A stretch of 36,367 bases of DNA from Flammeovirgaceae bacterium. Its GTDB lineage: Bacteria > Bacteroidota > Bacteroidia > Cytophagales > Cyclobacteriaceae. This document shows positions 26,327 through 34,228 of the stretch, piece by piece. The notes under the pieces are model-generated. The model ran no database searches. It had not been told where the DNA came from and saw only the letters and a list, made by a program, of their open reading frames with translations. Location: the NCBI GenBank assembly GCA_003229495.1, contig QIEB01000580.1, positions 1 through 36,367 of the forward strand, given 5' to 3'. Position 1 is the first letter of the stretch. Every line of letters starts with the position of its first letter. The position numbers were made by a program, and so were the translations under genes.

Positions 26327-27802
26327 TCAATAGGCTTTGGCAAAGATCACCTGCTGGCTGGATGATTTGCCTGAATATATACATATGCCTGCCTTGGCTT
26401 CCTCATTAATAGGAATACAACGAATCGTTGCCTTAGTTTCATCCTTGATCCGTTGTTCAGTTTCAATGGTTCCATCCCAATGTGCCCTGACAAATCCACC
26501 TCTGGTATCCAGAACTTCTTTAAAATTCTCGTAAGAGTCCACCGTGGTAATATTTTGGTCACGAAACTTTAGCGCTTTTTGATAAATGCTATTATGCATT
26601 CCACTCAGCATATGTTGTACAGTACTACCGATGTCCTGTTGATTACAGGTTTGCTTTTCTGAGGAATCCCTGCGAGCAATCTCAGCGGTAGAATTTTCAA
26701 GGTCCCTGGGGCCCATCGCAATTCTTACCGGAACACCTTTCAACTCATATTCGGCAAATTTCCATCCCGGTTTGTGGGTATCCCGATCGTCGTATTTTAC
26801 AGAGATATTCCGCTCTTTTAACTGATGAACAATTCCCTGAACAGCTGCTGATATCGCTTCCAACTGCTCTTCATTCTTAAAAATTGGGACGATCACCACC
26901 TGAATTGGCGCTAGCCTGGGCGGTAGAATTAAACCTTTGTCGTCTGAGTGGGCCATAATCAAAGCCCCCATTAAACGAGTGCTGACCCCCCAGGAAGTTC
27001 CCCACACGTATTCGAGTGCCCCCTCCCTGGTGGCAAACTTTACTTCAAACGCTTTGGCGAAGTTTTGTCCAAGAAAATGGGAAGTACCAGCTTGTAAAGC
27101 CCGGCCATCTTGCATCAGGGTTTCGATACAATAGGTGTCGACCGCCCCGGCAAATCTCTCAGATTCTGTTTTAATCCCCTGAATCACCGGTATGGCCATA
27201 TAATCCTGAACAAAATCAGTATAGACTTGAAGCATTTTGAGAGTTTCCTCTTTAGCCTCTTCCCTGGTAGCATGAGCGGTGTGTCCTTCTTGCCATAAGA
27301 ATTCCGTGGTTCGCAAGAACAGCCTGGTACGCATCTCCCACCGCACTACATTGACCCACTGATTTAATTTCAACGGCAGGTCCCTATAGGATTGAATCCA
27401 GTTTCTATAAGTATTCCAGATTACCGTTTCTGAAGTAGGTCGAATAATCAGTTCCTCTTCCAGCTTAGCTTCAGGGTCTACCACTAGTCCACTTCGATCC
27501 TCCGCTTGTTTCAAACGGTAGTGTGTCACTACTGCGCACTCCTTGGCAAATCCTTCTATATGGTCTGCTTCTTTGCTGAGGTAGGACTTTGGAATAAAAA
27601 TGGGAAAGTACGCATTACTGTGACCAGTTTCCTTAAACATCTGATCCAATTTCGCCTGCATTTTTTCCCAAATGGCAAACCCATAAGGCTTTATTATCAT
27701 ACAACCCCTGACCGGTGAATTCTCAGCCAGGTCTGCCTTCTTTACCAACTCATTGTACCACAGCGAATAGTCTTCACTTCTTTTCGGTAACCCTTTACTC
27801 AT
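26327..27802 (-). CDS. proS: Prolyl-tRNA synthetase, type 3 (eukaryote/archaeal-like)
   Basis: A 491-residue class II synthetase that charges tRNA(Pro). It lacks the INS editing domain of long bacterial ProS and has the eukaryote/archaeal-like N-terminus (SEDYSLWYNELVKKADLAE, then GCMIIKPYGFAIWEKMQ). Motif 2 is RWEMRTRLFLRTTEFLWQEG and motif 3 contains GALIMAHSDDKGLILPPRLAP. The anticodon-binding domain has VKYDDRDTHKPGWKFAEYEL. The gene has a roughly 120-base leader carrying two hairpins, and a -7 element at 27926-27933. nfeD follows 54 bases downstream and may be read through. Confidence 0.96.
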   Translation of the reverse strand: MSKGLPKRSEDYSLWYNELVKKADLAENSPVRGCMIIKPYGFAIWEKMQAKLDQMFKETGHSNAYFPIFIPKSYLSKEADHIEGFAKECAVVTHYRLKQAEDRSGLVVDPEAKLEEELIIRPTSETVIWNTYRNWIQSYRDLPLKLNQWVNVVRWEMRTRLFLRTTEFLWQEGHTAHATREEAKEETLKMLQVYTDFVQDYMAIPVIQGIKTESERFAGAVDTYCIETLMQDGRALQAGTSHFLGQNFAKAFEVKFATREGALEYVWGTSWGVSTRLMGALIMAHSDDKGLILPPRLAPIQVVIVPIFKNEEQLEAISAAVQGIVHQLKERNISVKYDDRDTHKPGWKFAEYELKGVPVRIAMGPRDLENSTAEIARRDSSEKQTCNQQDIGSTVQHMLSGMHNSIYQKALKFRDQNITTVDSYENFKEVLDTRGGFVRAHWDGTIETEQRIKDETKATIRCIPINEEAKAGICIYSGKSSSQQVIFAKAY

Positions 27803-27828
27803 TAGTGTGTTTATAGTTAACAGGGACG

Positions 27829-27859
27829 CAGAATTTCGATAACGATAATTCTGTTTTTT
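27829..27859. promoter_or_regulatory. Hairpin in the proS leader, U-run on the plus strand
   Basis: CAGAATTTCG-ATAA-CGATAATTCTG (27829-27853) folds into a 10-base-pair stem with one bulged base, followed on the plus strand by six T (27854-27859). It resembles an intrinsic terminator for plus-strand transcription, but no plus-strand gene lies just upstream; it may stop antisense reading, or act as a structured element in the minus-strand proS leader. Confidence 0.4.
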
Positions 27860-27891
27860 AAGAATTTACAACCAATTATGGCATCAATTTT

Positions 27892-27911
27892 GCTCCTTAC
27901 AAGTAAGAAGC
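27892..27911 (-). promoter_or_regulatory. Second hairpin in the proS leader
   Basis: GCTCCTTAC-AA-GTAAGAAGC pairs in eight of nine positions. It lies immediately downstream of the putative proS -7 element on the minus strand, so it would be at the 5' end of the transcript. Confidence 0.35.
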
Positions 27912-27925
27912 TGAATTTGATTCGA

Positions 27926-27933
27926 CAAATATA
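27926..27933 (-). promoter_or_regulatory. Bacteroidota -7 element TATATTTG for proS
   Basis: Minus-strand TATATTTG is a perfect TAnnTTTG match, 124 bases upstream of the proS ATG. No clear TTTG box is found at 19-21 bases upstream. The distance predicts a leader of about 115 bases. Confidence 0.4.
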
Positions 27934-27993
27934 AGTTTTTAAAGGCTTATTTCGATCTTAGTTGGTAATTTAACGTATATAAATATAAAGCAT

Positions 27994-28737
27994 ATGAAGC
28001 CTCTACTATCCATTCAACTGCTACTTCTGGCCTTGTCCGTCGGAATATTTTCTTGTTCCTCAAGTAGATATGCTCAAAGTGGCACTTCGGAATATGACGA
28101 CCTATACTTCAATAAGGGGGACAGGTATCCTATTATGTCCACTCCAGGCAACATGGCGGTAATACAAAGACCTGATCAAACCAACAACGGTGGTGTGAGT
28201 ACTGGTTACAATTCAAAGACATTAAATCCCGACTACGGTCTTCCGCAAGATGCACAAACTGAAGTGCAGACTGAAAACGGTTATAGCGAAGACGAGTACT
28301 ACGTGGAAAATCGTGATGATGAATATATTCAACAAGCGGTAGAGGACTATCTCAGGAACAACTCAACTACCGCCAAGCGGTACAACAACCCCAATTATTC
28401 CAATAATTTTGACGATGTATTCTGGAGTGATCCATTGTACTATCAGGGTACTTTATTCGATCCTTTATACCGGTCTTACTATGGGGTGTATAGCCCATTT
28501 GCCTATCGGTCTTATTATCGTCCTTATAGCTCTTTTTATAGACCATGGGGATCTGGTTTATCCGTTAGTATTGGATTCGGTTTTGGATCTTCCTATGGCC
28601 GATACTACGACCCGTTCTACTATGGCAGCGGATTTGGTTATGGATACGGCAGCGGATTTGGGATACGGCAGCGGATTTGGTTATGGATACGGCAGTGGAT
28701 ATGGTCATGGCTACGGTGGTGGATATGGTTATGGTAG
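27994..28737 (+). CDS. Gly/Tyr-rich lipoprotein, N-terminal part before a frame disruption
   Basis: A 247-codon ORF. The N-terminus is a lipoprotein signal peptide with lipobox IFSC and lipidated Cys21. The body is acidic, then Tyr-rich (DPLYRSYYGVYSPFAYRSYY) and enters a Gly-Ser-Gly-Phe-Gly-Tyr repeat. From residue 223 the frame becomes a Trp/Ile/Arg string (GIRQRIWLWIRQWIW), which is the repeat read out of frame, ending at a stop at 28735. The natural continuation is in frame 2 from 28661, so the intact gene would run 27994-29575 and encode about 526 residues. Relatives in Bacteroidota have been labelled 'vitellogenin II-like' (from memory); function unknown. The cause is one extra G at 28660-28662, or a 5-base loss in a repeat unit. 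Confidence 0.8.
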   Translation: MKPLLSIQLLLLALSVGIFSCSSSRYAQSGTSEYDDLYFNKGDRYPIMSTPGNMAVIQRPDQTNNGGVSTGYNSKTLNPDYGLPQDAQTEVQTENGYSEDEYYVENRDDEYIQQAVEDYLRNNSTTAKRYNNPNYSNNFDDVFWSDPLYYQGTLFDPLYRSYYGVYSPFAYRSYYRPYSSFYRPWGSGLSVSIGFGFGSSYGRYYDPFYYGSGFGYGYGSGFGIRQRIWLWIRQWIWSWLRWWIWLW

Positions 28738-28738
28738 T
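28624..28738 (+). repeat. 24-base tandem repeat encoding Gly-Tyr units
   Basis: Five units at 28624-28647, 28648-28666, 28667-28690, 28691-28714 and 28715-28738. The first and third are identical and encode GSGFGYGY. The second has only 19 bases and causes the frame change. Short near-identical tandem units are prone to replication slippage. Confidence 0.9.
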
Positions 28739-29575
28739 GCCTGGTATCCACCTTCTTACTACGGCAGTTATAACAATGCGGTAGTAATCAATAGTATTGA
28801 AAATACCAATCCCGGAAATGTACGCTATGGAACGAGATCATCGAGAGGGTCTAACTATATTGTCAATAACGGCATAAGACAGCGTAACACAGCTGATGCT
28901 GCCTCCAACAATCGCAGGATTCGGTCCAGGGCTGATAACAGTGTGAGACAGACTGCTGAAAGGACCCTTAACAGCGCCAGGATAAGTCAGCGCGATCAGT
29001 CTGGCACTAATTTGCGCACCAGGGACCTCAATCAATATAACCAGGCTGGTGGATCCAGAACTAGGTTCAGTACGCATTCTTTGGAATCAAAGAACAATGG
29101 ATTAATCAATGAACGAACCGGGTCAAAAACCAGCCTGCTGCAACGAAGCCGCACCCTCAACAGTGGCACTTATCGAACACCTGATCGTAAATTTGGGACC
29201 CGGCGTACCACAAATTACGACAGAAGTTTTTCTACCAGTCCATCAAGGAATTCCGGTTCCTCCAGATATGGTAAAACTCCAAATAGAAGTCCAGCTTCCA
29301 GTGGGGTAAGGAGCAGGAGTAGCTATTCGCGTCGAAGCAGCTCGCCAAGTAGAGTTGGCAGCAGCAATTATCGAAGAAGCTCTTCTTCAGGTAGGATAAG
29401 TTCTCCCAGTAGAAGTTCATCTCCCAGCCGTATTCGAAGTTCTCCCAGCAGGAGTTCATCTCCCAGCCGTATTCGAAGTTCTCCCAGCAGGAGTTCGTCG
29501 TTTCGCAGCAGTTCTCCCAGCCGCAGTCTGCCTAGCAGGTCCAGTGGGGGATCTATCAGGAGTATTAAACGTTAG
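28661..29575 (+). CDS. Ser/Arg-rich C-terminal part of the disrupted lipoprotein gene
   Basis: This frame-2 stretch of 304 codons continues the Gly-Tyr repeat (GYGSGFGYGYGSGYGHGYGG), then SAWYPPSYYGSYNNAVVINS, an Asn/Arg/Thr-rich region and a strongly basic Ser/Arg/Pro tail of SPSR-type repeats up to IRSIKR. On its own it lacks a signal peptide and a credible start; the longest ORF opens at an ATG at 28409, but before 28661 that frame reads the other half of the gene out of frame. I take it as the 3' half of a single gene, translated only if the frame is restored by frameshifting, variation or correction of a sequencing error. The long open frame suggests a recent or artefactual event. Confidence 0.7.
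   Translation, partial: GYGSGFGYGYGSGYGHGYGGGYGYGSAWYPPSYYGSYNNAVVINSIENTNPGNVRYGTRSSRGSNYIVNNGIRQRNTADAASNNRRIRSRADNSVRQTAERTLNSARISQRDQSGTNLRTRDLNQYNQAGGSRTRFSTHSLESKNNGLINERTGSKTSLLQRSRTLNSGTYRTPDRKFGTRRTTNYDRSFSTSPSRNSGSSRYGKTPNRSPASSGVRSRSSYSRRSSSPSRVGSSNYRRSSSSGRISSPSRSSSPSRIRSSPSRSSSPSRIRSSPSRSSSFRSSSPSRSLPSRSSGGSIRSIKR
29399..29496 (+). repeat. 39-base tandem repeat in the Ser/Arg tail
   Basis: Units at 29399-29437 and 29438-29476 differ at two positions, and a partial third unit of 20 bases follows at 29477-29496. Each unit encodes SSPSRSSSPSRIR. The repeat length is a multiple of three, so copy-number change keeps the frame. Confidence 0.9.
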
Positions 29576-29636
29576 TAAACTTTTCAAACACTTCCCCTAA
29601 CTCCACTGAGATCAGGGAAATTTAAAACTAAAAATT

Positions 29637-31148
29637 ATGAGACGTTTGAACACGCTTATATTAATAAGCATGGGCTTGGTTTGTTTTTACCAAACCCCGG
29701 CACATGGGCAAAGCTATGCAGATATTGCCCGCACTATGAGTCAACAAGAAATCTACGGCACCGCCCGCTTTCAGGGAATTGGGGGCGCTAGAACGGCGCT
29801 TGGAGGCGACATTAGTTCTATTTCAGGCAACCCTGCAGGACTGGGCTTCTACAACTCTTCGGAATTTTCAATCAGCCCAGGGTATATATTCATCAACAAT
29901 ACCTCAAGTTATCTTGGGTCTTCTGTTAAAAATGATTATAGCAACTTTTATCTCGCTAATGCAGGAGCGGTAATACATAAAAAACCTTCTTCACAACGCT
30001 CCGGTGGATTTAAGGGTGGCTCTTTTGGATTTGGAACTTCACGAATTGCTAATTTTCAAAACCAGATAGCATATCAGGGCTCCAATACCAGGGAGGATTT
30101 TATTGACTATGCGGTTGATGAGGCCAATGCCCAGGGCATGGATTCATATGACAACCCGGATCTTTTACCGGAACTTCCCTTTCTGGCTTTTCAAACCACC
30201 TTGATAGATCGATTTTTTGGTGTAGACACCCCGGGGGACTCAACTTTCTTTTTTGACCGCAATATCTACGATATTTTTAACCCTGACCAGATCGCTTTTC
30301 CATCAGATGAGTTTCCTACCCTACAGGAAGAAATGATAATTACCAAAGGTGGACACTACCAATCCAACTTCTCCTATGGAGCCAATTTTGCGGATAGGTT
30401 CTACATTGGAGCAGCAGTTGGTGTCAACACCCTACGATTAGACCAAGAACGGGTTTACCGGGAAACACCTACCGATGCGGACCTCACTGAGTTCACGCTG
30501 GTTGACGATAGACTGCTTAAAGGAACAGGAATCAACGGAACCCTTGGGATCATCCTGAGGCCAGTGAATGTATTTACCTTGGGAGTATCCTACACCTCCC
30601 CCACTTTCTATGAGATGCGGGATGAATCTTATCTGTCAATGTCAGCCGATTTCAATACCGGTGTTATAAGTGATGAAGTAATTTTTCTACCCTTAAAATA
30701 CCGTCTCAGAACTCCTGGCAGACTGAATGGAGGAGCGGCTTTGTTCCTGGACAAATTTGGTTTTATTTCAGCGGATGTGGAATGGGTAGATTATGGGTCA
30801 GCGAAATTAACCAGCAATGAATTTGATTTCTCCGATACCAATCAGGAGGTGGATAGCTACGGATCTGTTTTGAACTACAGAGTTGGTGGTGAGTTGCGTT
30901 TTAAATCGCTGCGACTTCGGGCTGGTTACTCTTTTCAGGAAGACCCTTTGGATAGTGGTGACGGTGTTGATCGCAGCAGGGAGTCCTTTACCGCAGGACT
31001 GGGGCTGCGGTTGAAAAAGTTCTTTGCAGATGCTTCGTATGTGCGGTCTAACTACAATTCTTCAGTCAGTCCCTATCCAGAGGCCTCAACCGCTCTTGTT
31101 GAAAACACCTCGGAAAATGCTGTTTTAACTTTGGGCTTTAAGTTTTAA
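29637..31148 (+). CDS. FadL/OmpP1-like outer-membrane beta-barrel protein
   Basis: A 503-residue protein with a signal peptide (LNTLILISMGLVCFYQTPAHG). The next segment, GTARFQGIGGARTALGGDISSISGNPAGLGFYNSSEF, has the Asn-Pro-Ala-Gly signature of the FadL/OmpP1 (aromatic/long-chain hydrocarbon) and PorV families. Amphipathic beta strands follow to a C-terminal NAVLTLGFKF, ending in aromatic Phe as expected for an outer-membrane barrel. It may carry hydrophobic compounds, or act in secretion like PorV; neither can be decided here. Co-directional and 61 bases after the lipoprotein gene, so the two probably share a transcript. Often annotated as 'hemin receptor' in this phylum, a name I would not rely on. 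Confidence 0.85.
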   Translation: MRRLNTLILISMGLVCFYQTPAHGQSYADIARTMSQQEIYGTARFQGIGGARTALGGDISSISGNPAGLGFYNSSEFSISPGYIFINNTSSYLGSSVKNDYSNFYLANAGAVIHKKPSSQRSGGFKGGSFGFGTSRIANFQNQIAYQGSNTREDFIDYAVDEANAQGMDSYDNPDLLPELPFLAFQTTLIDRFFGVDTPGDSTFFFDRNIYDIFNPDQIAFPSDEFPTLQEEMIITKGGHYQSNFSYGANFADRFYIGAAVGVNTLRLDQERVYRETPTDADLTEFTLVDDRLLKGTGINGTLGIILRPVNVFTLGVSYTSPTFYEMRDESYLSMSADFNTGVISDEVIFLPLKYRLRTPGRLNGGAALFLDKFGFISADVEWVDYGSAKLTSNEFDFSDTNQEVDSYGSVLNYRVGGELRFKSLRLRAGYSFQEDPLDSGDGVDRSRESFTAGLGLRLKKFFADASYVRSNYNSSVSPYPEASTALVENTSENAVLTLGFKF

Positions 31149-31157
31149 ACCCAAAAG

Positions 31158-31688
31158 TTAAATGGCTTTCAACTCCTCAATGATATCATTCATTGAAATA
31201 CTTGGGCCTTCCAGATGGATTAAGACCTTTAGATAGTAGTCCTTTCTTTGGAAAAAGTGATCCTGTAGTTGGGCTAGTAGTTCCTTTGGGGTCTTATCCC
31301 TTAACAGGGGACGTCTGTCGGTACCTTGTTGGATCAGACGGTCTGCAATTATTTTCAGGGGTACATCCAGGAAAATACCCACCCCATTGTTATTGATATA
31401 ATCAATATTGTGGTGAAAACAAGGGGTACCGCCACCTGTAGCTATTACCTTCGGGTAAGGTTGCTCACTTACTCTCTGTAAACAGTGGTTTTCTATGACC
31501 CTGAATCCGTCCTCACCATCTTCAATAAATATCTGGGTAATGCCCTTACCAGCATGATTTTCTATGTATTGGTCCAGGTCATAAAATTCAATTTTCAAGT
31601 GCTCAGATAATTCCATGCCCAAGGTTGACTTGCCACTCCCCGGCATGCCCAATAGATAGATATTGTCAGGAATGGTAAAAGCCTTCAC
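31158..31688 (-). CDS. aroK: Shikimate kinase
   Basis: A 176-residue P-loop kinase that phosphorylates shikimate at the 3-OH in aromatic amino acid synthesis. Walker A is GMPGSGKST at residues 14-22. The shikimate-binding DLDQYIE, the RVIE site and ATGGGTP follow, and the lid region holds the R-rich segment DRRPLLRDKTP. The start is GTG at 31686-31688, three bases after the upstream BT_3928-like stop, so it is the last gene of the DUF1599 operon. The 3' end lies 9 bases from that of the FadL-like gene. Confidence 0.95.
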   Translation of the reverse strand: MKAFTIPDNIYLLGMPGSGKSTLGMELSEHLKIEFYDLDQYIENHAGKGITQIFIEDGEDGFRVIENHCLQRVSEQPYPKVIATGGGTPCFHHNIDYINNNGVGIFLDVPLKIIADRLIQQGTDRRPLLRDKTPKELLAQLQDHFFQRKDYYLKVLIHLEGPSISMNDIIEELKAI

Positions 31689-31691
31689 GGT

Positions 31692-32786
31692 CTAAAAGCT
31701 TAACTTCAATAGTTGCGTTGCGGTGGGAACATCCCGAAAATGCCATTTCCCCCTGACCTCGCCATTTTTTAACAACAGTAATCCGGGATTTGACCTTATC
31801 ATAGTCTTCAACACCGTAGCGTCTGCAAAGTAGTATGGAACTGCAAGTTGTACCTTATGTCTAAACTCTTCAAATGATTTCTCATCAGATGCCGTGAGCA
31901 CCATAGCACCTATTTCACCTTCTACCTGGTTAATCAGATCATTGATCTCCTGAAATATAGAGGCATCCGCTTGATCCACATAATGTATCACAATCAACAA
32001 CTGTGCACCCTGGAATGTCTGTCCGGTAACATCTTCCCCATCGGTATTCCAAACACTGTAATCAGTTATTGTAGGCTGGGCCTCCGGATTCAACAATTCT
32101 ATGTCCAAATAATGATAAGCGGTATCGGTAGGGTATGATTCCATCTCGAATTTTTCTCCACCTTTTTCCATGATGTAAAGATGCCTCAGGGGTTCTGAAG
32201 GTTCCATACTTGCAGGAATGCTGGTGCCCGGTTTATAGGCCCTGAAATCAATGAATGGAAGGTGTCTAACAGCGTGAATGGCTAAATAAACATTGACCAC
32301 TACTACCAGTCCAATGATTAGATCACCTATTCGTTTCTCAAACATGGGCTTGAACTGGTGGCGAAAAGGAAATATTACCAAAATCAGTGACAGCAATATT
32401 ATATCCTTGGTAAAACTCTCCCATGGAGTTAGTTTAATGGCATCTCCGAAACAGCCACAATCCGTTACTTTATTAAAAAAAGCAGAATAAAAAGTCAGAA
32501 AACTAAAAAAAAGTATTAACAACAGCAATATCCAGGAAATAGTTGGCATGCGGAAATTGATCAAAACAGCTATTCCTATTGCCACTTCCAAAACCACCAG
32601 AAATAGAGAGAAATATAAGGCATAAGGCTCCAAAGCTCCAAAAAATGAAGCAAAATCACTGCTGAACACATTGAAGTACTCCTCCAGTTTTATAGCGGTC
32701 CCAACCGGATCATTCACCTTAATCAAACCGGAAAAGATAAACAGCCCTCCCACCAGGAAACGTGCTGCTGATTTTACCCAATTCAT
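31692..32786 (-). CDS. BT_3928-like DoxX/MauE membrane protein with a thioredoxin-like domain
   Basis: A 364-residue protein with five hydrophobic segments (about 8-24, 55-76, 84-102, 124-142, 153-172). A CGCFG motif with Cys110 and Cys112 lies in the loop after the third segment, as in DoxX/MauE-like proteins. The C-terminal 140 residues look like a thioredoxin fold on the other side of the membrane, but the usual CxxC site is missing (VIHYVDQADASIFQ). A redox or maturation function in the envelope is inferred, not shown. The start ATG overlaps the DUF1599 stop by four bases (ATGA), so they are translated together. 'BT_3928 family' is the name I recall for this group. Confidence 0.85.
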   Translation of the reverse strand: MNWVKSAARFLVGGLFIFSGLIKVNDPVGTAIKLEEYFNVFSSDFASFFGALEPYALYFSLFLVVLEVAIGIAVLINFRMPTISWILLLLILFFSFLTFYSAFFNKVTDCGCFGDAIKLTPWESFTKDIILLSLILVIFPFRHQFKPMFEKRIGDLIIGLVVVVNVYLAIHAVRHLPFIDFRAYKPGTSIPASMEPSEPLRHLYIMEKGGEKFEMESYPTDTAYHYLDIELLNPEAQPTITDYSVWNTDGEDVTGQTFQGAQLLIVIHYVDQADASIFQEINDLINQVEGEIGAMVLTASDEKSFEEFRHKVQLAVPYYFADATVLKTMIRSNPGLLLLKNGEVRGKWHFRDVPTATQLLKLSF

Positions 32787-33331
32787 GATTCGCCTTGATT
32801 TAGTTTTATCAGGCAGAAAATAGCATAATTTATGATATCCTGATAATTTGCTTTCACTCCCTCAGATACCAGGGTCTGGCCCTGATTATCTTCGATTTGC
32901 TTTACGCGCAATAGCTTCATTAATATGATATCGGTAATAGAACTGATGCGCATATCCCGCCAGGCCTCATCGTAATCATGATTTTTATTCTTAAGTAAAT
33001 CGATCACTTCACCTATGGCTTGATCGTAAAGAGGTTCTAGCTTTTGGTATTCGATGTCTAATGACTCCCCCTCCTCCCAGGCAATCTGAATGATGGCTAT
33101 AATGCAATAATTCACGATACCAATGAATTCTGAGCTTATGCCTTCTAAAACTCTCTGTTGACCTTTTTCCTGAATGGACCGGATCCGCTGTGCTTTAATA
33201 AAAATCTGGTCAGTAATGGATGGGGCCCTAAGGATCCTCCAGGCGGTTCCATAATCCTTGGTTTTCTTGGCAAAAAGTTCTTTACAGTGCTTGACCACCT
33301 GTTTGTACTGGTCTATTGTTTGATTTATCAA
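32783..33331 (-). CDS. DUF1599 protein, duplicated MazG-like domain
   Basis: A 182-residue all-alpha protein built of two similar halves, about residues 5-90 and 95-182. Each contains D-Y-x-x-A-W-R (KTKDYGTAWRILR and KNHDYDEAWRDMR), a following SITD, and INY near the end. This is DUF1599, also called nucleotide modification associated domain 1, which is distantly like MazG-type nucleotide pyrophosphatases. No function is established in Bacteroidota. The start is TTG at 33329-33331; no ATG occurs before the conserved region. It opens the DUF1599-BT_3928-aroK operon and is divergent from folP with only 39 bases between. Confidence 0.82.
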   Translation of the reverse strand: MINQTIDQYKQVVKHCKELFAKKTKDYGTAWRILRAPSITDQIFIKAQRIRSIQEKGQQRVLEGISSEFIGIVNYCIIAIIQIAWEEGESLDIEYQKLEPLYDQAIGEVIDLLKNKNHDYDEAWRDMRISSITDIILMKLLRVKQIEDNQGQTLVSEGVKANYQDIINYAIFCLIKLNQGES

Positions 33332-33370
33332 CTTTTATCTAAATTTAGAGAAACCTATCCGGGCTGGACC

Positions 33371-34228
33371 ATGGAATCGAAAGTTAAACCTTTTTCCTCA
33401 AAAAAAACACTTAACCTCAGGGGAAAACTCTACTCCCTGGATAATCCTCTGGTGATGGGAATTCTCAACGTGACACCGGACTCTTTCTACGATGGCAATC
33501 AATTCAACGGCGAAAGTGCTTTGATCAATAGGTTGGAACAAATGATAAATGAAGGCGCTGACATTATTGATATTGGCGGCTACTCGTCAAGACCCGGAGC
33601 AGACAAAATATCTATCCATGAAGAAATAGAACGAGTAATACCGGCCATAATGCAGGCCAGATCCCTTGCACCAGAGATACCCCTGTCCATTGACACATTC
33701 AGATCCGATGTGGCAGCCGCTGCACTTGATGCCGGGGCAGATATAGTGAACGATATCAGTGGAGGTAATCTTGACCCGTCAATGTTCCAGATAGTGGCAG
33801 AGCGAGGGGCCCCATATGTATTAATGCATATGCGTGGTGATCCTAGTACCATGTCCTATAAAACAGACTATGAAAATCTTATCACTCAGGTGATGAAGTA
33901 CTTTGTTGACCGGATTGAGCAATTAATTACTCTTGGAGTAAAAGACATCCTGGTGGACCCCGGTTTTGGTTTCGCCAAAACCACCAGCCAGAACTATGTT
34001 TTACTGAAAAATTTGGGTTATTTTAAAGAATTGAATGTTCCGCTGCTGGTCGGCCTTTCACGTAAATCCATGATCTACAAGACCCTGAAAATGTCAGCGG
34101 GTGAAGCCCTGACAGGGACCTGTGTGCTAAATACCATAGCTCTGATGAACGGGGCCTCCATCCTGCGTGTTCATGATATACGGGCTGCGCGCGAAACAGT
34201 CAGCCTTTTTAAACGAACTTATCCGTGA
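33371..34228 (+). CDS. folP: Dihydropteroate synthase
   Basis: A 285-residue TIM-barrel enzyme that condenses p-aminobenzoate with dihydropterin pyrophosphate in folate synthesis. Both family signatures are present: MGILNVTPDSFYDG at residues 29-42 and ADIIDIGGYSSRPGADK near 60-76. The barrel continues with LSIDTFRSDVAAAALDAGA, the pteridine-binding DIVNDISGG, and later DPGFGFAKT and GLSRKSMI. The frame is open upstream to 33158, but that part lies inside the divergent DUF1599 gene; the ATG at 33371 gives the normal length. The stop overlaps the cdaA start in GTGA. Confidence 0.96.
   Translation: MESKVKPFSSKKTLNLRGKLYSLDNPLVMGILNVTPDSFYDGNQFNGESALINRLEQMINEGADIIDIGGYSSRPGADKISIHEEIERVIPAIMQARSLAPEIPLSIDTFRSDVAAAALDAGADIVNDISGGNLDPSMFQIVAERGAPYVLMHMRGDPSTMSYKTDYENLITQVMKYFVDRIEQLITLGVKDILVDPGFGFAKTTSQNYVLLKNLGYFKELNVPLLVGLSRKSMIYKTLKMSAGEALTGTCVLNTIALMNGASILRVHDIRAARETVSLFKRTYP

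Noticed and set aside
28409..28660. Frame-2 ORF start at 28409 as an independent gene
   Set aside because: Until about 28660 this frame is an out-of-frame reading of the lipoprotein N-terminal half; only the part after 28661 has the expected composition.
28624..29496. Tandem repeats as a CRISPR array
   Set aside because: Units are contiguous, without unique spacers, and encode protein.
33158..33370. Longer folP starting at 33158
   Set aside because: The extension lies within the divergent DUF1599 gene, has no family similarity, and the ATG at 33371 gives the standard length.
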